From Deltaproteobacteria bacterium (lineage in GTDB: Bacteria; Desulfobacterota; Desulfarculia; Adiutricales; Adiutricaceae): a DNA stretch of 34,461 bases. The DNA is taken from contig JAISCZ010000111.1 in the NCBI GenBank assembly GCA_031265205.1, forward strand, positions 1-34,461. The letters are read 5' to 3'. Below the pieces are notes generated by a model. That model did no database searches, was not told the DNA's origin, and was given only the letters and a program-made list of their open reading frames with translations. Numbering within the stretch: the stretch's first letter is position 1; each line of letters starts with the position of its first letter. The translations under genes were made by a program, and so were the position numbers. Positions 15,812-24,621 of this stretch are shown one piece after another.

Positions 15812-16996
15812 ATGAGCTATTGGTCAGCCCAGGAAGTCTCCCACATGAAAGAGGCCATCCGCCTCGCCCGCCAAGGCTGGGGCCTGGTCTCCCCTAATCC
15901 CATGGTGGGCGCGGCGCTGGTCAAAAAAGGCAAGATTATCGCCACGGGCTGGCACGCGGGTCCGGGCCAGCCTCACGCCGAAATCGTCGCCCTCGCCGAG
16001 GCCGGCAAAAAGGCCCAAGGGGCCACCCTCTTCGTCAACCTGGAGCCCTGCCGCCACGTCGGACGCACGGGCCCCTGCGTGGACGCGATTATTCAGGCCA
16101 AGGTCGCCAAGGTCCACTATTCCATCCCCGACCCCCATCCCGAGGCCGGCGGCGGCGCCAAAATTCTCGCGGACGCCGGAATTGAGGTCGACCGCGGCCT
16201 CTTAAGCCGCGAGGCCATCGATCTTAACCAGTTCTTTTTAAAAAGCGCCATCCGCGAAACGCCCTTTGTCATTATTAAGACGGCGGCCTCCCTGGACGGC
16301 AAAATTTCCACCGGGGCCGGGGACTCCCGCTGGATTTCCTCCAAGGTCGCCCGCAACTACGGACACCACCTCCGCGCCGGGGTGGACGCTATCCTAATCG
16401 GCCGGGCCACGGCCGCCAAAGACGATCCCGAGCTCTCCGCCCGGCCTTGGGGCCGCCGCAAGATGCACCGCCAGCCCTGGCGCGCGGTCCTGGACGCTTC
16501 TTTGAAGCTCCCTTTAAGCCTCAAACTCTTCGATCCGGAACGCGGCGGCCCGAGCGTCGCCTTCGCGGGACCCGACGCCTCGGAGCGTAAAGCCAAGGAA
16601 CTGGAGGCGCGGGGCGTCAAGGTTATCCGTCTCCCCGTCCTGGAAAAGGGTCTCCTGTCGCTGACCGCCGCCCTCAAGGCTCTCAGGGCTCTGGGCGTCC
16701 AGAGCGTCTTAATCGAGCCCGGGGCCACCTTGGCCTCTTCGGCCCTCATTTTGGAGCCCATCGTGGATCTGGGGCACGTCTTTTTGGCCCCCAAATTTAT
16801 CGGGGGCTTCAACGCCCCCAGCATGCTGGGAGGGGCGGGCGCGGCGCTCCTCAAGGACGCCAAAGAAATCGATATCCTGCGGGTGGCCCGCAAGGGACCG
16901 GATCTGCACCTGGTCTTCCGGCCCAAGGAGGGCTTCGCCCTGACCCTTTCGGCGGACGGGGAACTGACGGAAAGCCCCGCCGAGCCACTGGAATAA
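15812..16996 (+). CDS. ribD: Bifunctional riboflavin biosynthesis protein RibD (deaminase/reductase)
   Basis: A 394-residue two-domain enzyme of riboflavin synthesis. The N-terminal deaminase (1-150) has the zinc site H55-A-E57, C80 and C89 (PHAE; PCRHVGRTGPC) and converts the pyrimidinone after GTP cyclohydrolase II. The C-terminal reductase (about 155-394) starts IIKTAASLDGKIST and has GDSRWIS, DAILIGRATAAKDDPELS and a C-terminal block ending in LGGAGAALLKDA. The start is ATG 15812, with GAGGAAAAA upstream. ribE follows 56 bases after the stop, so the two probably form an operon. Confidence 0.97.
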   Translation: MSYWSAQEVSHMKEAIRLARQGWGLVSPNPMVGAALVKKGKIIATGWHAGPGQPHAEIVALAEAGKKAQGATLFVNLEPCRHVGRTGPCVDAIIQAKVAKVHYSIPDPHPEAGGGAKILADAGIEVDRGLLSREAIDLNQFFLKSAIRETPFVIIKTAASLDGKISTGAGDSRWISSKVARNYGHHLRAGVDAILIGRATAAKDDPELSARPWGRRKMHRQPWRAVLDASLKLPLSLKLFDPERGGPSVAFAGPDASERKAKELEARGVKVIRLPVLEKGLLSLTAALKALRALGVQSVLIEPGATLASSALILEPIVDLGHVFLAPKFIGGFNAPSMLGGAGAALLKDAKEIDILRVARKGPDLHLVFRPKEGFALTLSADGELTESPAEPLE

Positions 16997-17052
16997 GCGC
17001 CGACCCGCCTTATTTAAAAACGCCGCCCTGAGGCGGAAGGAGATTGAAGCGA

Positions 17053-17700
17053 GTGTTTACGGGAATCGCCCAAGGAGTCGGGGAGCCGGCCCTCGGGGGC
17101 TCCGGCGCCCCCGAGGCCCAAATAACGGTCAAGCCCCGCTTCGCCTGGGACTCTCCCCTGACGCTCGGGGAGAGCGTCTCCGTTTCCGGGGTCTGCCTGA
17201 CGGTCGCGGAGATCCTCCCCCAAGGAGCTTTTCGGGCCTACGCCTCGGCGGAGACCCTGGCGCGCTCCGCTTTAAAGAGCCAGGCCCTCGTCAACCTCGA
17301 GCGCGCCTTAAGGCTTTCCGATCGCCTGGGCGGCCATATCGTCACGGGACACGTCGACGGCGTGGGCGCGGTCCTCTCCCGCGCGCGGCGGGGCGAAAGC
17401 TTGGAGCTGAAAATCTCCCTCCCCCGCGACTTGGCCCCCCTCGTGGTCGCGAAGGGCTCCGTGGCCCTCGACGGGGTCAGCCTCACGGTCAACCTCGCGC
17501 GCCCGGATTTCTTTACCGTCAACCTCATCCCCGCGACCCTCGCCCAAACGGCCCTCGCGGGCCTAGCGGCGGGCGCCCGGGTCAATATCGAAACCGATAT
17601 CATCGGCAAATACGTCCAGAGCCTTTGCCAGAAAAGCTCTCCCCAGGGACAGGGCCAGAGCCAGGAGCGGCCCTGGCTTCGGGAACTGCTCTTGGGCTGA
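17053..17700 (+). CDS. ribE: Riboflavin synthase, alpha chain
   Basis: A protein of about 215 residues made of two similar lumazine-binding halves. It begins MFTGIAQG, as in the family, and has VSGVCLTV in the first half and VALDGVSLTVN in the second. GHIVTGHVDGVG begins the second barrel. It converts two 6,7-dimethyl-8-ribityllumazine molecules into riboflavin. A TTG at 17044 is also in frame, but AAGGAG (17037-17042) is too close to it and correctly spaced (10 bases) for GTG 17053. It lies downstream of ribD. ribBA and ribH, often next in the operon, are absent here. The last 20 residues or so (Gln/Ser-rich) form an unconserved tail. Confidence 0.95.
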   Translation: MFTGIAQGVGEPALGGSGAPEAQITVKPRFAWDSPLTLGESVSVSGVCLTVAEILPQGAFRAYASAETLARSALKSQALVNLERALRLSDRLGGHIVTGHVDGVGAVLSRARRGESLELKISLPRDLAPLVVAKGSVALDGVSLTVNLARPDFFTVNLIPATLAQTALAGLAAGARVNIETDIIGKYVQSLCQKSSPQGQGQSQERPWLRELLLG

Positions 17701-17933
17701 CGTCTCGCCCCCGGAATCCCGCCCGCGCCCCATTAAAAAAAATCCCCCGCGTCCGGGACTTTCGCCTCGCGGGCGCGGGGGGCTACTTTTTTGCGTGGCC
17801 TTGGGCCGTTTGGCCGCGGGGGACCCCCCCGCGACGGCTGGCGGCCAATATAGTCAAATCAAAACAAACGGGCCATAAAGGGGAAATGGGGTGGGATGAG
17901 CGGGTGAAAAGCGGGCCCAAAAGCCCGTTGGCA

Positions 17934-17966
17934 ACGGGTCCCGCCCCAAAGGCGAGACCCGTTTTT
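17934..17966 (+). terminator. Rho-independent terminator downstream of ribE
   Basis: ACGGGTC pairs with GACCCGT, with an inner CGCC/GGCG pairing, then five T residues (17962-17966). It probably ends the ribD-ribE transcript about 230 bases after ribE. Confidence 0.75.
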
Positions 17967-18364
17967 CTACTCATTTAAGTGGGGAAATCATGGAAGGATT
18001 CGCCGCCAGGGAGGCGAGTTCGTGGAGGGAAAGGACTTTTGGAGGGAAATTGGCAGTTTGCTCATTGACCGAGTAGAACGGGTTACTGCCCCTGGCCTCA
18101 GCGAATTAGATACATAGCACTTATCGTGCCAAAAGTTAGCGCCTTCGGGCCAACGCGCTCTTTCCCCTCGCCGCGACGCTTCTCGCGCCTCGCTTAAGGC
18201 TTTTCGGCGCGCGTCCTTTTGACCCGCTCCCCTCCCCAAAACGCTCCCCGCGCCCCATTTTGGGTAGATTTAACCCGAAAGCGGTGGTTAGTTTTTACCC
18301 AAAAGCGGCGCGAACGGGCGCCTGGCGGGCCCGCGCCGCCTCAGGCGGCGCGGATCGCGCTTTC

Positions 18365-18452
18365 CGCCAACTTACCGCCAAATTATCGCCAACTTAGCGC
18401 CAAATTACCGCCAACCTCGCCGCCAACCCAATCGCCAACCCAACCGCCAACC
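18365..18452. repeat. Short tandem repeat of CGCCAA units
   Basis: Eight units begin CGCCAA. The first four are exactly 11 bases and alternate CTTA and ATTA, giving a 22-base higher-order period. Later units are 12 bases and C-rich (CGCCAACCCAAY). Confidence 0.8.
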
Positions 18453-18793
18453 TTGGGGCCAGAGCGTCCCCACCCAGAGTTCCCAAACGCCAATTTAGGC
18501 CCAACTCAATAGTTTAGGGTTCCTGAAAATTCATTTCGCGAAGACCCACGCGGCGCCTCCCCGCCCGGTCGCGGCGCCTCGCCCTCCCCGCGAAGGCCTT
18601 CGCCTCCCCTTCGATCGACTTAGATCGACTTCAAGCGGCTTCTCGCGACTTCCGCCGTCCTCAAGCTCCCTTCGCCAAAAAGACAGGGAAGAGCGCGATC
18701 CCGCGGCGCGCCGCTTCCAAAAGAAGCGAAAACGGACGCGATTTTTCCCGTCAAGTCGCCCCTGTCGCTTTCGCGCGGCGCGATCGCGCGATC

Positions 18794-18821
18794 TTGACAA
18801 AGGCGATACCCGCGACATAAT
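18794..18821 (+). promoter_or_regulatory. Probable promoter of the autotransporter gene
   Basis: Consensus TTGACA (18794-18799) and CATAAT (18816-18821) with a 16-base spacer. The autotransporter ATG is about 240 bases downstream, and no other gene lies between. Confidence 0.6.
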
Positions 18822-19066
18822 TTTAGAACGCTGGCGTCTCTCGATTAATCCGCTCGCCGCGGGGCCCAAAAGAAGCGAATCGCGGCGCCACGCCCCTAAT
18901 TTTAAAGCCACGATAATCCTTATCCCGCCTTCCCCGGCGCGCGCTCGCGGCGCGCTATATCCGGATGGCCCAAGTGGCGCGCTTTAGAAGAGACGCGCGG
19001 CGGGATCCCAAGCGACCGGCCAGGCGCGCCGCTTGAGGATAAAGCTTCCCCGCCGCGAGAACGCCG

Positions 19067-22000
19067 ATGAAAACCTTTCGCGAACATTCCCCCACCGGCT
19101 GGCGCGAGCGAGTCTCGCGGCGCGCCGTCCTAATCCTGGCCTTGGCTTTTCTGGCCCTGTCCCCGCGAACGCTCGCCGCCGGGCAAGACGTCGCGCTTGA
19201 CGCCGCGGTTGGCCATGACGTCTACGGCAACGGCGCTCTGGCGGACGGCTATGACGCCCCGACTCCCGGAGATCCGTCAACTTTGACGCTCTCCCCCGAC
19301 GAAAACTCCGTCAGGGCCGCGGGCGACGTCGCGGTCAGCGGCGATATTTACGGCGCCGCTTTGGCCAGCGCCTCCACCGTCTCGGTGGAAGACAACCGGG
19401 TCTCCGCCGACGGCGGGAAGATGTCTGGCGTGGGTATTTTCGGAGGCTACTCCGACTCCTCTTCCGGAGCCTCCACGGCCGTGGGCAACCGGGTCTCCGC
19501 CGAGAGCGGCGGCGCGCTGGAAGCTTCCTTCTATATTTACGGAGGCTACGCCAAAACCTATGACGGCGTAACCAAGGCCCAAGGAAACCTGGTCGTCGCC
19601 GCCGGCGGCGGCGGCGCGGCGCGCTCATTGTCCAGAAGTATTTACGGAGGCTACGCCCAATCCTTCGTCGGCGCCGTCCAAGCGGCGGGCAACCGCGTCG
19701 TCGCCGAGGACGGCGGCTTGGTATCCGCGAACTACTCGGACGGGGCGATTTACGGCGGCGTCGCCCGCTCCACGTCCGGCGCCGCCCAAGCCGACGGCAA
19801 CCGCGTCGCCGCCGAGGACGGCGGCTTGGTATCCGCGAACGGCGCGCGCGGGATAATTTACGGCGGCCTCGCCGATTCATACTACGCCGCCGCCCAAGCC
19901 AACGGCAACCGCGTCGCCGCCGAGGGCGGCGGCTTGGTATCCGCGACCGACTCGGACGGGATAATTTACGGCGGCTACGCCCAATCCCCCTCCGCCGCCC
20001 AAGCCGACGGCAACCGGATCGCCGCCGAAGACGGCGGCTCGGTTTCCAGTGGCGCGAATATTTACGGCGGCTTCGCCTATACGAATTCCGGCGCCGCCCA
20101 AACCGACGGCAACCAGATCGCCGCGCGCGGCGGCTCGGTCGCCGCGAACGGCTCGGGCGGGGCGATTTACGGCGGCTACGCCCGATCCCTGTCCGGCGCC
20201 GTCCAAGCCGCTGGCAACCGCGTCGCCGCCGAAGGCGACGGCTCGGTCGCCGCGAACGGGACAATTTACGGCGGCTACGCCGAATCCTTCAGCGGGGCCG
20301 CCCAAGCCGATGGCAACCGGATCGACGCGGGCGGCGGCGCGGTGACCAGTGGCTCGCGTATTTACGGCGGCTACGCCAAATCCTCGTCCGGCGCCGCCCA
20401 AGCCGATGGCAACCAGATCGCCGCCACCGCCGGTTCGGTGACCGCGGTCGGGCAAATTTACGCCGGCTACGCGAGTGGTTATATCTCCGCCACCGCCTCC
20501 GCTAACCTCGTCGCCATTAGCGGTGGCGCGATAAGCGGGGCGGTTTATGGCGGAAGCGCGGACGCCTCCGTCGACGCCACCGCCTCCGCTAACCTCGTCG
20601 CCATTAGCGGCGGCGTGGTTAGCGGGGGGATATTCGGCGGAGCCGCGAATTCCCTTATAGGCTCCAGCGCCGCCTCCAATAACCGCGTCGAGATAAGCGG
20701 CGCCGCGATAATAAGCGGGGATATAATCGGCGGAGGCGTGTCGACCATCTCCGGTAGCGCCGTGGCCCACGATAACCGCGTCGACGTTAGCGGAACGCCG
20801 GATTTAAGCGCGGCCAGCCTTTACGGCGGCTATCAATACGCCGGGAACGGGGACGTTTTTACCGGCAACGTCCTAAACCTTAAAGCTTCCGGCCTGACGG
20901 CGGCGGGCCTCGCCAATTTTGAGTTTCTCAATTTCCACCCGCCAGCGAGCGTTCGCGCCGAAGACGTCATTCTCAAGGTAAACGGCGTAGCTTCGCTCCA
21001 AGACCCCGATAATATCTCTCGAACGTCCACCGTCGCCATGTCCGCCATCCCCGGGGCGGCCGCCAGGCTCAATTCCGGCGATCGGATCGTTCTTATTGAC
21101 GCGACCTCTCTGCTGGGCTCGCCCGCCAACGACACGGTTACGGTAGCCCAGGGGGTAACCCTAACCCATGATTTCCGTCTCGACGCCTCCGGTAACCAAC
21201 TGGTGGCCACGCTCGCCGGGACGGAGGTCTCGGCCGGGAGCGTGGCCCTCTCCGAGGGCTTCCTGGCGGGACTCGCTTTCGTCAATACCGGCGCGGATCT
21301 CGTCGCCGGCCAGGGAACGCGCGACGCGGCCCGCGCCGCGCGGGAAAGCCTCTCCCCCTCCATGGGGATCGCGACCTTCATGACGCTCTCCGGCGGCTCG
21401 TCGCGCTATAACACTGGTTCCCACGTGGACGCGCGCGGTCTCTCCCTGCTGGCGGGACTTGCCTGGGGGCGGGATATAGAGCCTGGGCGCCTGACGCTGG
21501 GGGCCTTCTTTGAATACGGCGAAGGGAACTTCGATACCTTCAATTCCTTCCCCAACGCGCCTTCCCTGAGGGGCGAGGGAGACGCGCGCCATATTGGCGG
21601 CGGTATATTGGCCAGCGCGGACATAGCCCAAGTCGGGCCGGGAACCTTGCGCGCCGAGGCCTCCGTCCGCGCGGGCCGGATCCACGTAAGCTTCCGCTCC
21701 CCCGATCTCGTGGACCCCTGGGGCTTGGCCGCGGAGTACGACGCCTCTTCCGCCTATTACGGCGCGAGCCTGGGCCTCGGCTTTGAATGGAATCTGACGG
21801 ATAAAACTTCCCTCGACTTTTACGGTCAGTATTTTTGGACCCGCCAGGGAGGCGACAACGTCGTCCTTTCCACCGGGGATCCGGTGACTTTCGAGGACGC
21901 TGACTCCAGTAGGCTTCATTTGGGGACCCGTCTCTCGCGCGCCTTTTCCGAGCGCGTAAGCGCCCGCGTCGGCGCGGCCTATGAGCGCGAATTGGCGGGC

Positions 22001-22195
22001 GCGGCCCGCGCGAGCGTCCATGGCCATTCCTTCCGGGCGCCATCGCTTAAAGGCGGAACCGGCGTCGGGGAACTGGGCCTCGCCATCGCGCCCACGGCGG
22101 GGCTCCCTCTTCTAACCCTGGACCTCAGCCTTCAGGGCTACGCTGGCAAGCGTGAGGGCTGGAGCGGGAATATGGCGGTAAAATTGGAGTTTTAA
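19067..22195 (+). CDS. Autotransporter (type Va secretion) with repeat-rich passenger
   Basis: A 1042-residue outer-membrane autotransporter. Residues 1-38 form a signal peptide (basic n-region, hydrophobic VLILALAFLAL, cleavage near LAAG). The passenger (about 40-700) has more than ten imperfect repeats of about 35 residues with the pattern IYGGYA, S-GAAQADGN, and RVAAE-GG, as expected for a beta-helix. The C-terminal 270 residues (from about 772, FMTLSGGSSRYNTGS) form the beta-barrel with alternating aromatic strands and end MAVKLEF, with the terminal Phe needed for outer-membrane insertion. The ribosome binding site is weak. Host-surface adhesion is a guess; no enzymatic motif is visible. 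The DNA repeats invite recombination and length variation. Confidence 0.9.
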   Translation: MKTFREHSPTGWRERVSRRAVLILALAFLALSPRTLAAGQDVALDAAVGHDVYGNGALADGYDAPTPGDPSTLTLSPDENSVRAAGDVAVSGDIYGAALASASTVSVEDNRVSADGGKMSGVGIFGGYSDSSSGASTAVGNRVSAESGGALEASFYIYGGYAKTYDGVTKAQGNLVVAAGGGGAARSLSRSIYGGYAQSFVGAVQAAGNRVVAEDGGLVSANYSDGAIYGGVARSTSGAAQADGNRVAAEDGGLVSANGARGIIYGGLADSYYAAAQANGNRVAAEGGGLVSATDSDGIIYGGYAQSPSAAQADGNRIAAEDGGSVSSGANIYGGFAYTNSGAAQTDGNQIAARGGSVAANGSGGAIYGGYARSLSGAVQAAGNRVAAEGDGSVAANGTIYGGYAESFSGAAQADGNRIDAGGGAVTSGSRIYGGYAKSSSGAAQADGNQIAATAGSVTAVGQIYAGYASGYISATASANLVAISGGAISGAVYGGSADASVDATASANLVAISGGVVSGGIFGGAANSLIGSSAASNNRVEISGAAIISGDIIGGGVSTISGSAVAHDNRVDVSGTPDLSAASLYGGYQYAGNGDVFTGNVLNLKASGLTAAGLANFEFLNFHPPASVRAEDVILKVNGVASLQDPDNISRTSTVAMSAIPGAAARLNSGDRIVLIDATSLLGSPANDTVTVAQGVTLTHDFRLDASGNQLVATLAGTEVSAGSVALSEGFLAGLAFVNTGADLVAGQGTRDAARAARESLSPSMGIATFMTLSGGSSRYNTGSHVDARGLSLLAGLAWGRDIEPGRLTLGAFFEYGEGNFDTFNSFPNAPSLRGEGDARHIGGGILASADIAQVGPGTLRAEASVRAGRIHVSFRSPDLVDPWGLAAEYDASSAYYGASLGLGFEWNLTDKTSLDFYGQYFWTRQGGDNVVLSTGDPVTFEDADSSRLHLGTRLSRAFSERVSARVGAAYERELAGAARASVHGHSFRAPSLKGGTGVGELGLAIAPTAGLPLLTLDLSLQGYAGKREGWSGNMAVKLEF

Positions 22196-23268
22196 GAAAA
22201 TTTTGGCCGAAAGGCCCGCGCCATAATCGGGAAGTGGCCAGGATCTCGCCCGCCGCGCGCGCGCGCGAAAGGCCGCGGCGACCAGAGCGCCTCCGCGCGT
22301 GGAAAACATTCACGCTTTCCCCTCGCGCCGCGCGGGCTACAAAGAGCTTCCAAAGCGCGCTCGCGCCTTTGCCGCGCGAAGCGTCCCGCGCGTCGCGCCG
22401 CGCTTGAGGCTTCGCCTCTTTCTCCCCAAAACGCCGCCGCCGCGCTTCTAAAATGACGTGAGGTTTCGCGCCGTGGGGCTTCGCGCCGTGGGACGCTCGC
22501 CGCCGCGAGCGGAAACCTGGGGCCCCCGACAGACTCGCCACGCGCGGCTGGGAACGGAGAAAAGCTCCCCCCGGCTGGGCGCCGCGGCGGAACGGGAGCG
22601 TCTTTCCCTCTCCTCGCGCGCGCCCCCCCGCGAGCGAGCGCGCGAGATAGCGCGGGGAAGGCGCGCTCTTTTCCGCGTCCCGCGCCTCCTCGCGGCGCTC
22701 GCTTTTTTCGCCGCGCGCTGGAGCCGCTTTGGCGAGAGCGCGGCTTACCGCGCGGGCGGTATTCGCCAAAACGGATTCGACCTGGCCCAGCGGGGCCGCG
22801 CGGCCTCTCCGTCGCCTTTCCCGTTCCATCCCCGGAAAGGATACCAGCCCTTCTTCCCGTTTCCGCTCGCGGGGGGAGTGGCCCTCCTCCGCGCCCCAAC
22901 CGGCCAGTCATAAGCCATCGGACGAAGGGCTCTCTCGCTTCCCCAACCAGCCGCGCCATAGCCTCGGGGAGCGTCCGCCTTACGCTCCGGGTATAATTAA
23001 AGACTCGTTACCCAAAAAGGACCGTGAATTCGCGCTTGTTCAGTCAATCAAAAACGATCGCCGTGGCGTTGTCCTCCAAAAGCGCGCCCATAGCGTCCAC
23101 GCGCGTAAATCGCGTGAAGCGCGGAGGGGCGCCCGATAATCTTTAAGTCGCGGCGCCGCTTTGGCCATCCGCGGCGCCCGCGGGCGCCCGCGACCGCTCG
23201 CGCGTAATTTCAGAGGGACGCGGCGCTCCTTCCCTCGTATGACGCGAGCGTTCGCCTTATTCTCCTCG
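22196..23268. other. Intergenic region after the autotransporter
   Basis: Over 1 kb of very GC-rich DNA. Overlapping open frames on both strands are Arg/Ala/Pro-rich and match no family. One short minus-strand frame (23045-23133) ends TRVDAMGALLEDNATAIVFD, which resembles the C-terminus of PP2C-type phosphatases, but it is only about 30 codons and closed upstream. It may be a relic. Confidence 0.5.
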
Positions 23269-23300
23269 CGCGCGCTTTTTTTTTAAGCGCGCGTTTTTTT
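23269..23300 (+). terminator. Rho-independent terminator
   Basis: A perfect 9-bp stem (CGCGCGCTT with AAGCGCGCG), seven-T loop and seven-T tail. It would end a plus-strand transcript about 1.1 kb after the autotransporter stop. Confidence 0.75.
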
Positions 23301-24018
23301 CAAGTTTCGCGCGAGATTTTCAAGGTATTAGCGCGCTAACGCCTCGCTAGAAGCGCCGCGCCTCTAACCCGCGCCCCTTGGGGAAACGCGCGCGTCGCGG
23401 TTCTCGAGAGGACTTTCTCGCTCCCATAGAGTAAAACCCACGCCGCGGCCTTTCCCCAAAAATCGCCTTTTCCATATAGACCGCGCCGCGAGCGCCTTCC
23501 GACGCCGCGGGAAAGGATTCTATCTAAGTTCCAAGCTTAGAGGATAGACAACGCCGCGCGCGGGCGAGCCCCTAAGCGGGCGGAAAGGCGAAGTTGAGCC
23601 GGCGGCTAAAGACCGCCCCTTCAGGCGGCGGAACGGTCTTTAAGCGGCTCGCTAAAGCTGGCCGCGCCGCTAAAGGCGCCCCCCCCCGGACGGCTTATAT
23701 TAAGGTTAGGAGCCTCCTTCCGCTCCCAGGGTTGGAGTTGTCTTCCGCGCCCGCCAGTCCCAGTCCGACCCCAAAGCGAACGGACGCGAATGGGACTCCT
23801 CCCTGAAGGCAAAAATTAGGTTTTTTTAACTAAATATACTTATTTAGGCTATAATTTTATCTATTATCGCTTAAAATTTCTAATTAGCTTAAAAACGCGC
23901 CGCCCCAGGCGTCGTTTTAAGGGCCCAATCCGCGGAAAAAAAGAGTAAATTAAATGAAGATTTTTTTTCTTTAAAAATAAATCGTTCAAAATCGCCAAAA
24001 AAATTTTTCTCCTCCCTA
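23301..24018. other. Intergenic region with hairpins, then AT-rich DNA
   Basis: No gene is seen. It includes an inverted repeat TAAAGACCG/CGGTCTTTA (about 23610-23643) and a two-part hairpin at 23756-23797 (AGTCCCA-GTCCG with CGGAC and TGGGACT), followed by an AT-rich stretch from 23815. Confidence 0.5.
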
Positions 24019-24047
24019 TTGCAATTGAGTTTAAATTGCAGTAAGAT
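24019..24047 (+). promoter_or_regulatory. Promoter with an inverted repeat in the spacer
   Basis: TTGCAA (24019-24024) and TAAGAT (24042-24047) are 17 bases apart. The inverted repeat TGCAATT (24020-24026) and AATTGCA (24034-24040) covers the -35 element and spacer, as an operator would. Confidence 0.6.
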
Positions 24048-24052
24048 GCCTT

Positions 24053-24188
24053 TCAAGTTGTTCGCGGAAGATTGACTCATCAACGCAGTCTCCCACCTGT
24101 TAGACAGGAAAATCCAACGCGGTCAACCTCACCGGGACTGGGCCGGTTAGCGGAAAAACCTGGCTTTCCGCTTTCCGGCCCTCTTTTT
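24053..24188 (+). ncRNA. Predicted small RNA of about 135 nt, family unknown
   Basis: The predicted transcript starts about six bases after the -10 element at 24042-24047 and ends at a strong intrinsic terminator. It has no open frame with a ribosome binding site. A small hairpin CCTGT-TAG-ACAGG lies at 24096-24108. I do not find the conserved cores of SRP RNA, RNase P RNA or tmRNA, and it is short for 6S RNA. It could be a regulatory sRNA. Confidence 0.5.
24140..24188 (+). terminator. Rho-independent terminator of the orphan transcript
   Basis: Nested pairing: GGGCCGG with CCGGCCC outside and AGCGGAAA with TTTCCGCT inside, followed by TCTTTTT. Confidence 0.85.
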
Positions 24189-24210
24189 ATCCGCTCCCGC
24201 CTTTCAAGCG

Positions 24211-24239
24211 AGGCGCGTCCCCAGCGCGGGGACGCGCCT
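24211..24239 (+). terminator. Second hairpin, terminator-like
   Basis: A perfect 12-bp stem (AGGCGCGTCCCC with GGGGACGCGCCT) and 5-base loop, with a T-rich but interrupted tail. Probably a back-up terminator. Confidence 0.6.
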
Positions 24240-24621
24240 TTCCTTATTTCCCGCCTTATTTCCCGCTTTCCCCCTTTTTCCCCGCTTTCCCCCTTTCGCG
24301 CGCCTTTGCCGCGACCTTCTCCCGAGGCCCCGAGGGGGCTTTACCCCCAAGGGCGAGCCGAGTCTTTTCTCGCCTTTTCTCGCTTTCTCGCTAATGTATT
24401 CCTTTTTTAGCTTTATTAGACTAAAATAGAATATTGACGTTTTAGCGCGCCGCGCGCGGCGCGCCCGCGCCTTCCCCATTTTCCCTCTCTAAGGCTTTGC
24501 CCAAAGGCTCTCCAAGGGCCTTTCCCCCAAAGCGCCCGGAGGCCCCAAGCCCCGCCGCCTTCCGTTGGCAAACGCCCACCATTCCAGAAAGCGCCATCCC
24601 AAGCCCTCGCCGGAGGCTTTT
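24240..24621. other. Leader region of the zinc-ribbon gene
   Basis: No gene is seen. A perfect 20-bp GC palindrome lies at 24445-24464, after an AT-rich patch with TAAAAT (24422-24427) that could be a -10 element. Confidence 0.4.

Larger units (their letters stand above)
17701..19066. other. Intergenic region with terminator, short repeats and a promoter
   Basis: 1.37 kb without a clear gene. A 42-codon minus-strand frame ending at 17971 (GSNPFYSVNEQTANFPPKVL and onward) looks protein-like but has no start and may be a gene remnant. The remainder holds short tandem repeats (18365-18452) and, at 18794-18821, the likely autotransporter promoter. Confidence 0.5.

Noticed and set aside
19335-20770. 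Long minus-strand frames opposite the autotransporter
   Set aside because: Arg/Ser-rich or Gly/Val-rich mirror translations of the passenger repeats.
22125-22959. Overlapping 230-255-codon frames on the minus strand
   Set aside because: Extreme Arg/Ala/Gly content from GC-rich DNA, no domains, competing frames on both strands.
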